This document shows positions 32,980 to 46,262 of a stretch of DNA of 64,000 bases, piece by piece. Made by a program: the position numbers and the translations under genes. Under the pieces are notes generated by a model that saw only the letters and a program-made list of their open reading frames with translations, made no database searches and was not told where the DNA came from. This DNA is from Aquatica leii (Eukaryota > Arthropoda > Insecta > Coleoptera > Lampyridae). Position 1 is the first letter of the stretch. Every line of letters starts with the position of its first letter. Location of the stretch: positions 243,130,104 to 243,194,103 of the forward strand of contig CM069432.1 in the NCBI GenBank assembly GCA_035610365.1. The letters are read 5' to 3'.

Positions 32980-35900
32980 TTTCTATTTTATTTGTTTTGT
33001 ATTGCAATTACAAAAAAAAATAAATGAGTTTGTAAGCTACATAACTCTTTCATTTATGATAATGCAGCTTTGTTTCAATTTCAAGCTCAGTGGATAAAGG
33101 TGTCATGTACATAGAACTTAATTTTTTTCAGTAACATAGCGTTGTACGAAAAAATAAAACAGAAGAAACGAGAATACTAATAATATACCTTTTAGGAACA
33201 GACAATTCTTAAAAACAAAACACAAACAAAAAACTTCCGATGGAAAACGCTTTAATTCAAGTAACTCAGATTTTTAATTTTGTGACATAATACTTTTATC
33301 CACTTACGTCTTCAATTATGTTCTACACCCTGGTTAAAATAGTTTTCATCTATATAAGTTTAGAATTTGTTAGTCAAATCAAATCAAAAATGTACGCTAT
33401 TTTGTAATTTAAAAAAATAATATTTTTTAAAATAAAATTTAAAACTAGGAAAAACAAAAACTCTAATGAATTAAAAATATCATTAAAACTTCTGTAAATG
33501 ACAATTACCATAAATATACTTGCACAACTTTTTTGTAATTTAATTATCTACCTTAACCGTTATAAGATTCAAATGCTGTTTATCTTTATTTAAACGCACT
33601 GTATATTTATTTATGTAAATACAAAAACGATTATTTTTTTATTAGATCCTACTTTTATCTAGATATATCAAAAATATTTATATTTGTTTCGTTATATATA
33701 TTTTTTTAAATCTTTAAACAAATAAAGTTTTTTAATATAAATATTCAGTTGTTTTAAATACATTTCTACAAACAACTTTTCTAATTTTAAAAGTTTTAAT
33801 GCAATATTATCGTGGCCACATTTACACTATTAAACAGATCTAAATTGTTTTATTACTTAATAATGTGTAATGCCTTTTTCTTATATCTATTGTAACTTTT
33901 AGAATGTTAAAATAGTCTAGTTAGTTTTATAAGTCTGTGGTTTAAGGTAGTGTAAGTGTTGTGCAAAAGTGAAAGAAACAGAAGCGAGTGTCCTTTTGTC
34001 CGGGTCAGAGGCTGGACGACCATAATTAAGAGGTTAGCGCTGCGGGCCAACCCAAGAAGTATTGGGGCGATACCTTCGGTGTCACTTTATAAGTAAACTT
34101 AATAAAAAACGTTTAAACTTGGTGCATACCGACGATTAAATAATTAGTGCCGGCAAACATAATACCATTACCAAAGCTTTGGTTCTAATAAATTTACGTG
34201 AATAGATTAAGCAAGCCAATCCGTGTAATTGGACATACAGTGAACGGTACGAGTGACGGTTAAGTTATGGTGCGTACTATCACAAATTAACTTTGGAGGA
34301 CCACGGTGCTACAATTACACCTAAATCACTCGACACCAGCAAAGGTTGGACTTTTTCTTATGTTATTGCGACCATTTTATTATATGCGTAGTTATATAGA
34401 TCAAGTTAGTGAGCGTAGTGCATGATATTTTTTAAGTTTGTTTATTAATGTTTTGAAATCCGTTTAAATCAATATATACATTTTGCATTGTAATTTTTAT
34501 TATTAAGAATACGATCAATATCTACCCACAAACCCCTAGAGAGAAAAGAGCATTTATCTCATGTAAAGCCGCGGATCAAATTAATTTCCAAAGAATTACA
34601 AAGTAGCACGCGTGAACCGCGAGAAGGTGTTACAAATGTTACAATTAATTTATCTAAAAATAAAAATGAAAAAATAAAACTTTTGTAAGTTAATTAATGA
34701 TGAATACGTATTAAGTAACATTAATTTAATTTATCGCTACTTCAAATTCACAGGACTTATAAAGTATGTTTTTACCGTTTCATTAACTGTTTTGCACTTT
34801 AATTTTTTTTGCTTATTTAAGTTTTTATCAAACACTAAAGTAAGTGTCTTTATTTTAACGTTGTTTGTTAATACAACTAATAATAAGAAAACATCAGTTA
34901 TAATAATGTACAATAAACGGCAAAGTTTAATCTAAAATTTTAACAAGAAGGAACATGTTCTTGTAAGCTTAGGTTCTTAGAATATGAAACATGTCAATTA
35001 ATATTATAGAAAGTATGTGGATCGCTGAACGTCAAAGGGAACCTTTTCGTCATCGAAGTAGTAAAGTACTGAAAACTAGTTAACGTAGACAACCAAATTA
35101 TTTACAAGAACTAAAACTTAAATCACTACGTAGAATCAAAATTAATCAATAAGTATTTTGTTTTTGTCATTATGAAATTAATAACGTATAAATAGAATTT
35201 TTTACTAAAAAAACAAGAACTTACTTTTAAATAAATTTTTGTTGTTAAAAACAGATTAAACAAAAGTATTTAACAAGAATATATCAAAATTAAGGCATTA
35301 TTTTACGCATCCTTGAGCGATAAAACAAAAAAATCAACTTAAACGTGTCATTACTTTAGTTAATAAAATTCATTTAATACTTACATTGGCATATAACGTG
35401 CTTAAATTGTATTAGGAAATAAAATAGTAAACGTTGGCAAATTTACCATTACCTGTGGGAAGCGTTAGTACACTTTAAATATGAGAAAACACAAAACTCA
35501 TAATGACACAACTAATGAAATGCAGTAAAGTAGTAAAGTACGCTTAGGGTAACTTGACGAGAAACATAAAGGTAATGCAGAAAACGTTTAGTTGAAACAA
35601 CTAACAGTTTTGACTCGACGTAAAATTCAAAACATAAATTTTTTAATTGGTATAAATTATGAGGCAATTACGAATTTACAAACATTTTTATTTTGATCTA
35701 TAAAAGTACGTTTTTAAACAATTTGAATACTGAATTAAGTTCTTATTAGTTTTTGTAGAAATTTATATTACTAAAATAAAATTCTTATTGTTACTTTAAC
35801 AAATAAACGCATTCATTTTTACAATATATTTTATTTAAAAAAATAACATTGTTTAGCTGTGTTACAAATTATAAAACTTGATTTTTCCAAACTTTGTGAT

Positions 35901-37588
35901 TTAGAAATATTTAATCCAATTAAATATTAGATACTTTAATGGTAGGAAGAGTAAGTTTTGTAAATCACGTAATGATGACCAATTACGGTTACTCGTATAC
36001 TAAATCATTAAAATTCTTATTTACATTTTATCATCCGACAGCAAAGCTGTGAGCGACAGCAAATAGTAGTAACCTGAAAATTAGCTTACACCTGTGTAAT
36101 TGATTAAAGTTGGTTTAATTTGATTTTATTTAAATGACAAAGTAATGGTATAACTATAACCGCATAAGGCAAAAAAGCTGTAATTCAAAGAATACATAAT
36201 CATTTAAAAATGACTTTTTAATAATACTGCATTGGTAATAAGTCTTATTGTGTTATATTACAGCTTATAACATTATGTCACAGCAACAGAATCAACGAAA
36301 AAACTAAAAATTCTCAAATTGAAAGTTACATTGAAAATAAGATTCAAATTAAAAACGCGTCAGTTATTGTAAGTTATCAATCTGCTTTCGGTGATACCTG
36401 TGTGAATCTTCTGATAATTTCGGTTTATATCATAAACTTTAAAATTATTAGCAAAATCTAGCTTGATCTTGGTGGTGTTTTGTCAAGCTAATTCAACATC
36501 TCAAATGAGAGTCGGGTTTGACGGATCATGTAAAATGGCTACGGACCCTGTAACTTCCACAATTTTTCGGTTACCTATGATTTAACTTAAATTTTTTTTT
36601 ATATCTTTGGGTTGCACTTCAGTACAAGCGGATTTTCCGTCTTGCTGCGGCAGCATGGCCACATGTTGAATTTGAATTGTGGTTAATCTCCTTTGCTTTG
36701 GTTGTTGTGTTAAATATGTAAACGCTATAGTCCCCAACTAAAGAAAGGTACGTAATTTATAGAGCCAACTTTTCCTTTGTTTCTATGGTATTGTGTAACC
36801 TTTCGAGTTTACGTTTTAGTATTTCTTCTACATACTACATTTTTTTGCTATGTAAGTCGTTAATTTTTTGTACGTACGATTTCGATTTTATGGATGCAAA
36901 GTTTGTTCTTGGATACGCAAGTACGATTTTGTTTGTTTGATTGATGCAGTGCGTTTTACGATTAAGATTTCAATAGATTTTCGTTATGTTTACAATTGCA
37001 ATTTTGATTTTGTACGCAAAATGTTAGTCTATCTACAAATTCTATAATTTTCCGATGCGTTACGTTCTGAAGTCAATTTGATTTGGTACTTTTCAAATTT
37101 AGAAACTTTGTTAGGGTACGTTGATGTTTTACAATGTTTCTGATTATGGATCTTTACGATTAAAAGATCAATGACATTAAGGATACGGAAAATTAAGAAA
37201 TTATATTATGCATTATGCAACGTTATCGAAATGAATGGGATTGTGACCGCACCCAAAATCCAAGTGCGCAACTCGAAGTAATAAGGTCCCTAAACCTTTA
37301 CCTACTTAAATTGTTGAGCGGATTCATTGTTATTGGTTATTTAATTTATTATAATTATTATTATGCCAACCAATATAATTAATCAATATTTTATATATGT
37401 ATCTACATATATATATTAATGTTCTACAAAAAAAATTTATGCAACTAAGAATATAAGATTTAAGTTTTACAAATAATAATGTTATAAACTAGGATAATTT
37501 AATTTAAAAACAATTCTAAGTAAATTTGACTTTTAAATCATAAATTGAATTAGTTTGATCGTTTAACAAAAAAATTGTATTTGATATG
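32980..37588. other. Long AT-rich stretch, with one GC-richer block
   Basis: No coding similarity found. 33,960-34,360 is clearly richer in G+C than its flanks and carries the phrase GCGCTGCGGGCCAACCC near 34038. It could be a non-coding exon, a promoter region or a retroelement terminal repeat. From 36,880 to 37,200 there are loosely repeated GATTTTG/TACG motifs. Nothing else stands out. Confidence 0.45.
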
Positions 37589-37991
37589 TTAATATAAATT
37601 AATTCTAACAATTCTAAAATTTGTTCTTATAAAAACTTTCTTAAGGTGTTCTAATTCTTCTTGTAATTTATCTTGGTGACAAATTAATGTTGCACGATTA
37701 TATAATGTGCGAATCGTCCCAAGTTTCTGAGCTGGGTGATGATGAGAATTTACGTTTATTCTTTCTATTTTTACACCAAGAAAAGGTAAGGTACCATTAA
37801 TTTCTTTTTCAATACTAAATTTTATGTTTGGATGTCGATTGTTAAGGTATTGAAGAAACATTTGTAGTTCATCTAAACCATGAGACCAGATTGCAAAAAT
37901 ATCATCTACATATCTTAGCCATAATTTTGGTTTTTTAGATGCAGATATTAAGGCTTCTTTTTCAAAATAGTCCATATAATAATTATCAAAT
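37589..37991 (-). pseudogene. Penelope-like element reverse transcriptase fragment (inverted)
   Basis: The minus-strand frame contains YYMDYFEKEAL, KPKLWLRYVDDIFAIWSHG (YVDD catalytic pair at 37912-37901) and LNNRHPNIKFSIEKEINGTLPFLGV. These are RT motifs 4-6 of Penelope-like elements, which are telomerase-related retroelements. The frame stays open to 37589, where it stops. At about 37991 the RT reading ends abruptly and the opposite strand begins to encode the GIY-YIG domain of the same kind of element, so an inversion junction lies here. Confidence 0.85.
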
Positions 37992-38273
37992 GGCAAGGTA
38001 TATATTGGCGAAACTGGTAGAACTATAGATACGAGATTAAAAGAACATAAAAGACATCTTCGTTTAATACAACCTACTAAGTCTGCCATTGCCGAACATG
38101 CACTTGACACTCTTCATGATATAAACTTTGAGAAAACTAAAACAATTTCTAAAACAAAGAACTGGAAATCAAGAAAGATTAGAGAAGCTATTGAAATTAT
38201 CAAACATTCCAACAATTTCAATAGAGACAGTGGTTACAAACTTTCTGACGCATGGTTACCTGTTATTTCTTAA
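37992..38273 (+). pseudogene. Penelope-like GIY-YIG endonuclease, C-terminal part
   Basis: 94 codons, open from GGC at 37992 to TAA at 38271-38273. It begins GKVYIGETGRTIDTRLKEH, the YIG half of a GIY-YIG nuclease with the catalytic Arg, followed by SAIAEHALDTLHDINFEKTK, REAIEI and NNFNRDSGYKL, the standard C-terminal blocks of Penelope-like proteins. The frame is undamaged but lacks its start and the RT in the same orientation. It faces the RT fragment on the other strand, which suggests 5' inversion during integration (twin priming) or a later rearrangement. Confidence 0.85.
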
Positions 38274-38448
38274 TCTTAATTTGTTCACCATTGACACTTG
38301 AGCTACGTCTAGAGTTTTTATGGTGGTTTTCCTTTAGACCTTTGAGCAAATGCTGTAGCTAAATACTTGCGCTTATTATCTAGTTTCCTTATAGTTATTG
38401 TTTTTAGTTACCTTAGTTTTTCCAATTGTCAAATTAATTTAATTTTGT

Positions 38449-38480
38449 CTGACGAAGAACTTAGACCAAGTTCGAAAGCT
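38449..38480 (+). ncRNA. Penelope 3'-tail hairpin with hammerhead-like core
   Basis: CTGACGA, then A, a perfect 6-bp stem GAACTT-AGACC-AAGTTC, then GAAA. CTGANGA...GAAA around a helix is the conserved core of hammerhead ribozymes, which Penelope-like elements are known to carry. Here one extra A follows CTGACGA, and I could not find stems I and III or the cleavage triplet, so this is a tail hairpin that may be a ribozyme relic. Confidence 0.45.
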
Positions 38481-38520
38481 CACATTTATATTATTCTAAA
38501 TAAATAATACACCATTTACC

Positions 38521-40590
38521 CTAAAAATATTTTAAAATTTAAGTTTGTTTTAAATTGAAATTAATTGTTAAGGTGCGATAGAATTCCTATAACCCTAATT
38601 ATAAATTGTCTGTTTCATGTTTTATATTTTGTGTTTTTATATTATTAAATTATGTAAGTCTTAAGGTACAAAACTGTTTTACTATACTTTTGCTATTTTA
38701 ACTTCATTGTTATATCATTTTTAGCAAATTCAGTAAAATATTTAAACAAATTCTATTGTATGAACTATATCGCAAAAAAATTGTGGAGCTATATCTCACT
38801 TACTCACTATTAGATTAAAAATTTAACACAATTAAATGAAGAGATTTCTATTTCTATTTACACATTGATTTCTCTGGATTATTTACAATCTGATTCATAA
38901 TAATATTTAGTACATTTGATGCATCTCTTTACGGAATAATACTCTTGTATCTTTTAAGCTTTTTTTTTAATGTATTGTCTGCATGGTAGCTATATTGCCA
39001 GATTATTGGTATAACTAAGTTTTGCTTCATCCGCTACACTAGCATGTTAAATTTTCTGTTTGATTGTATATTCTATGTTCATATTCATTTTATGATAGTC
39101 TTGTAGAGAAATTCTTTGTTTTCCAAGATTAACTGGAATTTCCATTCTATCAACATATATAACAATATTTTAAACTCAGTTGGGCTCTCGTTTTTATTAT
39201 TTAAGTCGTTTAGGTTAAAAGTCTATTTAAATGATTTCTTATATGCCTTGTGTTATTATTTATTATTTTGTGTAATTGATATGTATATGTATTGATTTAG
39301 AGCACGTCTCTTTTCCTAACGTGAAAGTTACGTGTACCAACTTTGTTTGGTTTATTTTAGCCGGTTCTCAATCTTATTAAAGTCTGCATATGTACTTTAT
39401 AGTGTCTGAGGTGTTCTAAGTAGGTCGGAGGTAAACAGAAGGTTTCTAATATGATTCTTCTTCGTTATATACCGAGACTACTTCTTTTTAAGTCACTTTT
39501 ATGGATTTTAGAATCTGGCTTGGTTCACAAGTTGATTACCTAATTCTGTAGTGGTTCAAGTTCATTGTTTTCTTTAATTTTTCAAAAGCATTATTATTAG
39601 TGGTCTCTCTTTGCTGTAGCTTTTCGTGTATCCACACAAACTTTCTTACAGAATTTATACTAAAAAAAGTGACATGGTGTATAAAACAACAATTTATTGA
39701 CAGAACACTGCTCGTTGTATTAAATTGTTCAGTTTTTTGTAAATTGTAAATTAGTTGCATTAAACAGAAAAATAATTACCCATTATTATACTCGCATCCA
39801 GAAATCTCAATAAGATACAATCCAGGAAAGCATTACTAATACTTTTAAATATCAACACTGTTAAAAGTTTGATTAACTATATCAAATTAATCAAGTAATT
39901 AAATTATTATTAATTAAAAAAATGTGTTATAATATTAAGTTAGAGCATAAAGAATTTCTGGAAGTGGAATAAATATGGTAAAAAAACTGATGTAGTCAGC
40001 TCACGACTATCCTATAAGTAATGATGAGGAAATGTCTACATACTTTTTTAAGGTTATGTTGTCATATAACCACTTTGTTTGTATTGACTTCCTAGCATTC
40101 TATAATTTTTTTGAAATTTTTCTCTTTGATTTTATTAAGATATAACCTCAATATTGCTTTCCAATAAAATGCATATCGATTATTTCACGTCGCGAAATGT
40201 TTTTAATGCAAGTCCAGTCTGCTGTAAGTCTTCTTTAGATATGACAGGAAATCGCAAACACGACAAACTGTTGAAAAAAATACAGTTTTTAAACTGTGGA
40301 TGCACATTTTCAAAGGTGAAATCTCCACTTGGAAACTTTTACATCTGAACGGATGTGGCAACGTAGCTCAAATCGTGTCATAATCTTAGTAGCTGTTGAA
40401 CTGTGAACCGTTATAAAACTCTGGTAAAGTCCATCAATCGTTTTGTTTTACTGAGCATTTTGTTAACGATTTGAAAAGATTACCCCAAAATACTCATTTT
40501 TGTGCTTCTCTAAAAAAAATTTCTATAAAAGCTATACCTTCCAGATTGCAATCAATTCGCACTAAACTATTACATACTACTAAAACTAAC
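38521..40590. other. AT-rich sequence without recognisable genes
   Basis: No recognised coding or structured content. Confidence 0.5.
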
Positions 40591-40591
40591 A

Positions 40592-40880
40592 ATGGGAAGC
40601 AACAGGGGGAGAAGAAATAACAGGTCGTTTACGTTTGCTGGGAAGGGCTGGCAAAGGAGTAGTACTAGCTTTGGCTGGTGTTACAGAGCTAACTGAAGCT
40701 TCGAAGGAGTCAGCGAGTCTGGTTCGTGATGGTAGCGGTGGAGAGAGAGGAGAGGCCAGACGTTTCTCCTCTCTGGGTCTTAGTGCCGGGCTATCTAGCG
40801 GTAGAAATGATGGGGCCAGAATGGTGGCGTAAAGATGTGTAGCGTCGAGCGAGTTTGTGTTTGTTCAAGTGCATGGATTT
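40592..40880. other. GC-rich island, open on both strands
   Basis: A sharply GC-richer block in AT-rich surroundings. The plus strand is open for about 79 codons to a stop at 40830-40832, giving a Gly/Ser/Glu/Arg-rich product. The minus strand is open for about 90 codons and gives a Ser/Pro-rich product (SPLSPPLPSRTRLADS and a basic KRKRP). The Ser/Pro-rich minus frame looks more like a natural disordered region, as in an exon or a retroelement ORF1, but neither has a convincing start or family match. Confidence 0.35.
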
Positions 40881-40910
40881 AAGATAACGCGATTGGCTTT
40901 CTCCTTAGAT

Positions 40911-41105
40911 ATGTCACTGGAAACTACGTTTTATCAGCACGCAACAATTCTTGATAATAAGCGGTCACGTTCATCATTTGTTATCACAAAAAATTCTCCA
41001 TATGTCATTGGTGTTGCTGATTCATCATCTTCCAGCGATGAAGAGGTTATGAGAAACAATTTTCAGCCATTTCATGGACAAATGTTTAATACAAACAATT
41101 GGTAA
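40911..41105 (+). CDS. Small unrecognised frame with acidic serine run
   Basis: From ATG at 40911, 64 residues to the stop at 41103-41105, including DSSSSSDEE near the end. AATAAA follows at about 41214, so it could be a terminal exon of a host gene or a short decayed piece. No family is recognised and no splice acceptor is evident. Confidence is low. Confidence 0.15.
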   Translation: MSLETTFYQHATILDNKRSRSSFVITKNSPYVIGVADSSSSSDEEVMRNNFQPFHGQMFNTNNW

Positions 41106-43630
41106 ATTATCATACGATTCTATTCTCGTTTAATATACATCTAGAATACTAGCTATTTCTGTTTTTTTAATTTTTTTTTATTATTTATGTATGCATTCTT
41201 ATTTTTGAAAATCGCAATAAACTTTGTTCATTATATTACGTATGTAATATAGTGTTTGTTTTCAACACCTTCCGATAGTTGCAAGATTTGCGATATCTGT
41301 GAATTTTTTGTCAAAAATACATGTTTCTGATTCTGACTGATAAAATAAAAAAGACGAAAAACTATTATTAATTATCTTGAATTATCAATACTGGTACAAA
41401 AAATTCAACCAAATTTAAGTATTGAACTTTTATTGTATAGAAATGGTATACTTACTTTTATATTTAATGTAAGCTTTTTTTATTCAATTTTATGACGTGT
41501 AATTAAGAATACATCAACAATTTTTGTAAAATGTTGTATTATTTATGTAGAAGATGATGGCTTGTTTACTTTAAGTTCAGTACCCTTTTCCTGGTAATTT
41601 TCTCCAAACCTTTACATTCTTATAAATTTTTAAGATCTGTTCTATAAAAGTTTTAAACTTTGAAAAAATGTATTTTAAAATAATATAAAACGTACGTGAA
41701 AAAGTTAAAAAATAATGTTATTCCTTTTCAAAAATTTAAAAATGTACTACTTAGAAAAGTATCGACGATGTAACATAAATAATTAACGTAAACGTAATAT
41801 AAAATAATAACTTATTCTAACAATTAGTCAAACTATGTTTTATTAAAAGATTGTGCTTTAATCTGTTATATTAAAGAATTTAAATTTTGATTACAAAATG
41901 CATTATTTTTATGTGAAAAAAGTGGCCATCTTTTGTGATTTATTTTGATGTTGGTTAGTGTTGTTAAAACAGCATTAAAAAGTTTTCTAGAAGTAAACTT
42001 ACGTAATGTGGAAAGCAAACTACATTGAGCAATTTTTATTACACATTTGTAAGATTAATTATACAATGTGCTTTGTATCTTAGCATGCTTGGAGAGTAAT
42101 TAAGTTTCAAGAAGAGCATATTGTAAGTTTACGAGCTGAATTCGTCTTAATCTTGTATTACATAAGCATTTTTATTTTATTATTTAGTAGTCTGTAACGT
42201 TCTATAAAAAAAAATTATGCGTGTATGGTCAAACAGATAATGGTATTAAATTTGTGATTACTATTTAGTGCATAATAAAATGTTACGGTTTATAGGATTA
42301 GTTTTGGCAAGCATCTAGCCGTCTACCAATAAATTATCACAAGTACTTGGCACGGTTTCTTTATCATGTCTTCTATATACTATCTGTTGCTTTTTGATTC
42401 TTAAAATTATAACGTTTTTAAAGATACATTTGATTTAACGTTTAAATTAAAATAATTCTAATAATTTTTTCGCGGATTTTGTAAACTGATGTAAGTAGTA
42501 AAGGTGTAGTATTAAATCAATTTATTACCCAAAATAAACGAAACGTTTTTTACTTTAGTTATTAAAAAATACTAATTATACTAAAAAACTTAATTATAAA
42601 ACAGAATACTCAATAACAAAAAGTATAATTGTTTGTTATTTAAATTTAATTGGGATTAAATATACTTTTAAGTAGAAATTTTATATTAAGAAACAAAATT
42701 CTTTCACAAATAAACTAAATAAAACAAAATCATTTCTTACATGTATATATTTCACAGTATTTGATACATGATATCAAACGTTGGGATATAAATAAAATCA
42801 GTTTTGAAAATTAAATATGTAAACTTGATTAAAAAAAAATATAAAATGACAAACTTTTTATATAAATTAAATTTTTTAAAATACGAATATAATAAGACAC
42901 TTTCAACTATTAAATGTTTACTTGGTTTACTGTTTCTACAAAAATAGACTAAAGTGGTTTTGTTTGCTCCTCCTAAGCAAATAATTCTAAATCAGTTGCC
43001 CTAATAAATGTTGCAATTAAAACAAACCAATTTTTTCTTTTGTTAACAGTGTACAATTGTGTGAACCAAATAATTCTTAGAATTTACAACAATTAAAGTT
43101 AAGTAATGAACATACGTAATTAAACAACAAATGCAAAATAAATCTTATTTGGTTATATAGCAATTTTATTTGCTTTCTTTGTTTCTGTTATTTAAATAAA
43201 GGCACTGCTTTGTTAAATGTTATTTTAGAAAATAAACAGAATTTGAGAATGTCAAAGACTTTTCAAGACAATTTCATTGTTATTTTACTGCGTTTATTTT
43301 TAGAAATAATTGGAATTAAAACTTTGACTATTAGACATAATAAAACGATTATTGTGAGAATAATTAGAACTTTAACAAATATTTTATGATAGTTGTTTTT
43401 AATTTTAATAGTAGTTTCGTTTTATTTATAGATTTTTTTAAAAAATAGTACAATTTTATCAACTTGTTTTAAATTGTTTGTTTTTTTATGGTATTTTTAA
43501 TTAATTTTTGTCAATTTTGTTTTTTAATAAAATTATTTTTTGTATTAATTTTTTTAAATATTGTTTTACTTTTTTTATTAGAATTTAATCAGCTCAATGA
43601 GTTACCTAAAGTTTAATTCAAACTAGTTTA
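41106..43630. other. AT-rich sequence without recognisable genes
   Basis: Dense A/T homopolymers, no coding similarity on either strand. Confidence 0.55.
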
Positions 43631-43639
43631 ACTAGGTTG

Positions 43640-46123
43640 ATAGGTTTTATGGGAGTTTTCTTATGAGTTTCTGTTGTTGGTTGTTTTGGTCTAGATTATA
43701 CAACACTGCACTTAGGCACTCCGGTATTTTGGCAAGGAACCTTGTACACAAAGTATTTATAAAGTCTGAAACATTAAGCAAGTTTAGTTCACTGTGTATT
43801 TGTTCATTTCCAACGAATCACCTGGCGTTCACTGCAATTACAGTGGATATGTTTTGTACGACTTGAAGTTTTCTTAAGTGAGTCTTAGCTGCAGTACTCC
43901 AACCTGGGCATGCATATGTTAAAAATGGTCGTAGAATACGTTTGTAGATTAACATGGTACACACTATTCGTAGGTCAATTTTTTTTAATTAACCGGTATA
44001 GTAGTGAGAGTCTAAAATAGCATTCGATAATCTTCTTATTCACATGGATTCACTATCCAAGTCCAAATAAACCTCTAGGTATTTAACTGCTTTATCTCTT
44101 GCGTTCCATTCTATTATACATTGATTGATTGTTAAGTTTTGAAAGTCTAGAATTCTTTTCAACTTTCATCTGGCTTTTCGTTGGAATGATTTTAATTTTC
44201 CATTTGTTATACCATTCTTATTTTGCGTAATTACTGCTGTGTCATCAGCAAACATTAATAAGGTGGCACTATTTGTGTTAAAAAGAGTTGATCCTAATGT
44301 ACTCGCCTGTGGTACTCCAGCGTTAATAGTTCTTTTAGTAGATAGGGTTGCCTGTATCCGAAATGTAATGAATGAGATGATGATGTCAATGAGTTAATGT
44401 GGAAGTTCTAATTGTATCATTTTATCGCAAAGTCTTTTATGCCACACGCTGTCAAATGCGTTTTGAAGGTCAATGACGCAAACAACTTTATATTTCGTGT
44501 TCTCAAAACCTTGTTCTATTGTTTCTGTGATTCTCGCGAGCTGGTGCATTGTCGAGTGTATTTTTATAAAGCCAAATTGTTATCTTGGTATGGCATTCTT
44601 TTCTTCCAGGATTGCATTTAGTCTTCAAAAATTTTCGCAGCATTAAAAGAAGGCTGATTGGGCAATAACTGTCTGGTTTATAATTACCCTTGCGTCTTTT
44701 ATAAAATGTAGAATGATGGTTTGTTTCCATCCCTTTGAAGAATACCCAAGTCGAAGGCAAGCATTTAATTATGTTGCCAGGAACGCTAGTGTCTTTATTG
44801 TAAGTTGATTTAATATTTATTGTGTAATCAAGTCCGATCCCGGTGATTTTTTTATTGGAAGTTTTGTAATCATTTGTTTAATTTCTGATGGTGACATAGG
44901 TAAGAACTTTTTTTATACCTGTCTTTTATAGTTTTGTTTATTTCTTGTTGATGTTTTTGGTTACTTTTGTGTCATTTGGTGTAAAGACTTGTTAAAAATT
45001 TAAAGCTAATAGGTTGGGTTTTTCATCGTTGGTGACATATGGAATGATGTTGTCTGTTAGTGGATAAATTATGTTTGGTTGCGATATTAGTTTTTTGGTG
45101 GCCTGCCACATTGTTGCATCTCGACGTTGTAGTTCCTCAATGTATATATTTTACATATTGAGTTTATAATCGTCTAGTTTCATTTCAACTTGTTGGATTG
45201 ATAAGCTGCGTGTTCTTTGTCACTCACGTCTTATTTTGTTCTTAAGTTGATTAGGTTTAGAATTTCTACTGGTGTTTGGGGATATCGTGGTTTGTTATTA
45301 TTTGGTATTACTGCTGATTGTATTCTAGTTCTCCCAATTTCCGCGTATTGTTGTTCGTATTAGGACTGTGTTTCTCATGTTTTTGTTTAATTAAATATAG
45401 AAAACATCCTAGTCAACTTTACCTTCAATCTATTCGGATATCCTCAATATTAGTTGCAGCTCATTGAAGAATGAGACAATCACTGGTAAGTGATCAGAAT
45501 CAAGGTCATTTAACATAGTTTGATAAATTGCTTTTTGAACAGGACTATTTCTAATACATCTGGTTTATGATCCGGTCTTCTAGGATAATGTGCAATCTGT
45601 GAGAGTCGCTATTTGTATTCCGTGGTTTATAATAAAATGGTTTAACTTTATAACATTTGGGTTTGTTGCTCTGCATCTACAGTCTGTAATTTTGCAGCTC
45701 AAATCACTAATGACTAATGCGTGATGATTGCCATTAAATAATTTAATGACATCGCTTTTCAGCATTTTTTTATTTGGTTGCTTATATGCGGCACAAAGTT
45801 TAATTTGGCACATTGTTCTCTAGACACAGTTTAATATATACTGTATCTAAATTTTTGAGTTCTAAATTTATTAAAGAATGATTATCTAATTTACGCTTGA
45901 TAATAATTGCTACGCCTCCTGCTGCAGTTAGAGTATCTCGATCTGGTCTATATATTTCATATCCTGGTACTTTAAATGTTTCTAAGTTATGTAGATGTGT
46001 TTCAAGTATACATGTAACATCCACGTTGTGTCTAACTAGGAATTCCACGAATAACGTCGGCTGCTTTTTTGTAACCATCATTTCTGATACTGATACTGAT
46101 AATGGTATCTTAATTATATCCAT
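43640..46123 (-). pseudogene. Jockey-superfamily LINE, endonuclease to C-terminus, broken
   Basis: Minus-strand order: the endonuclease frame 46123-45800 has VDVTCILETHL (catalytic Glu), YEIYRPDR and GGVAIIIK. The frame 45813-45580 has CAAYKQP and the eroded GDFN block reading VISDLSC. RT follows in broken frames: 44760-44503 contains FFKGMETN and SYCPISLLLMLRKF (usual SYRPISLLPVLSK). LMFADDTAVITQNKN has its FADD at 44252-44241. The C-terminal stretch (about 43880-43650) reads KTHLRKLQVVQN and FVGNEQIHSELN. It is nearly full-length in domain content but carries many stops. Its 5' end near 46130 abuts the 5' end of the plus-strand BEL/Pao element. Confidence 0.85.
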
Positions 46124-46262
46124 GAGTGTATAATTGAGAAATTAATGTTGTAAAGTATGACTTTGTCTAGATGTAGTATTATAAATTCATCTATTTTTGT
46201 GATAATTGTAGTTACAAAGTCTGACGTTACTTGCTTATTTGTATAGTTCAGTCTGCTTAAGT

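Noticed and set aside
38449-38480. Complete hammerhead ribozyme
   Set aside because: Only the core and one stem are visible; an extra A and missing stems I and III prevent a full call.
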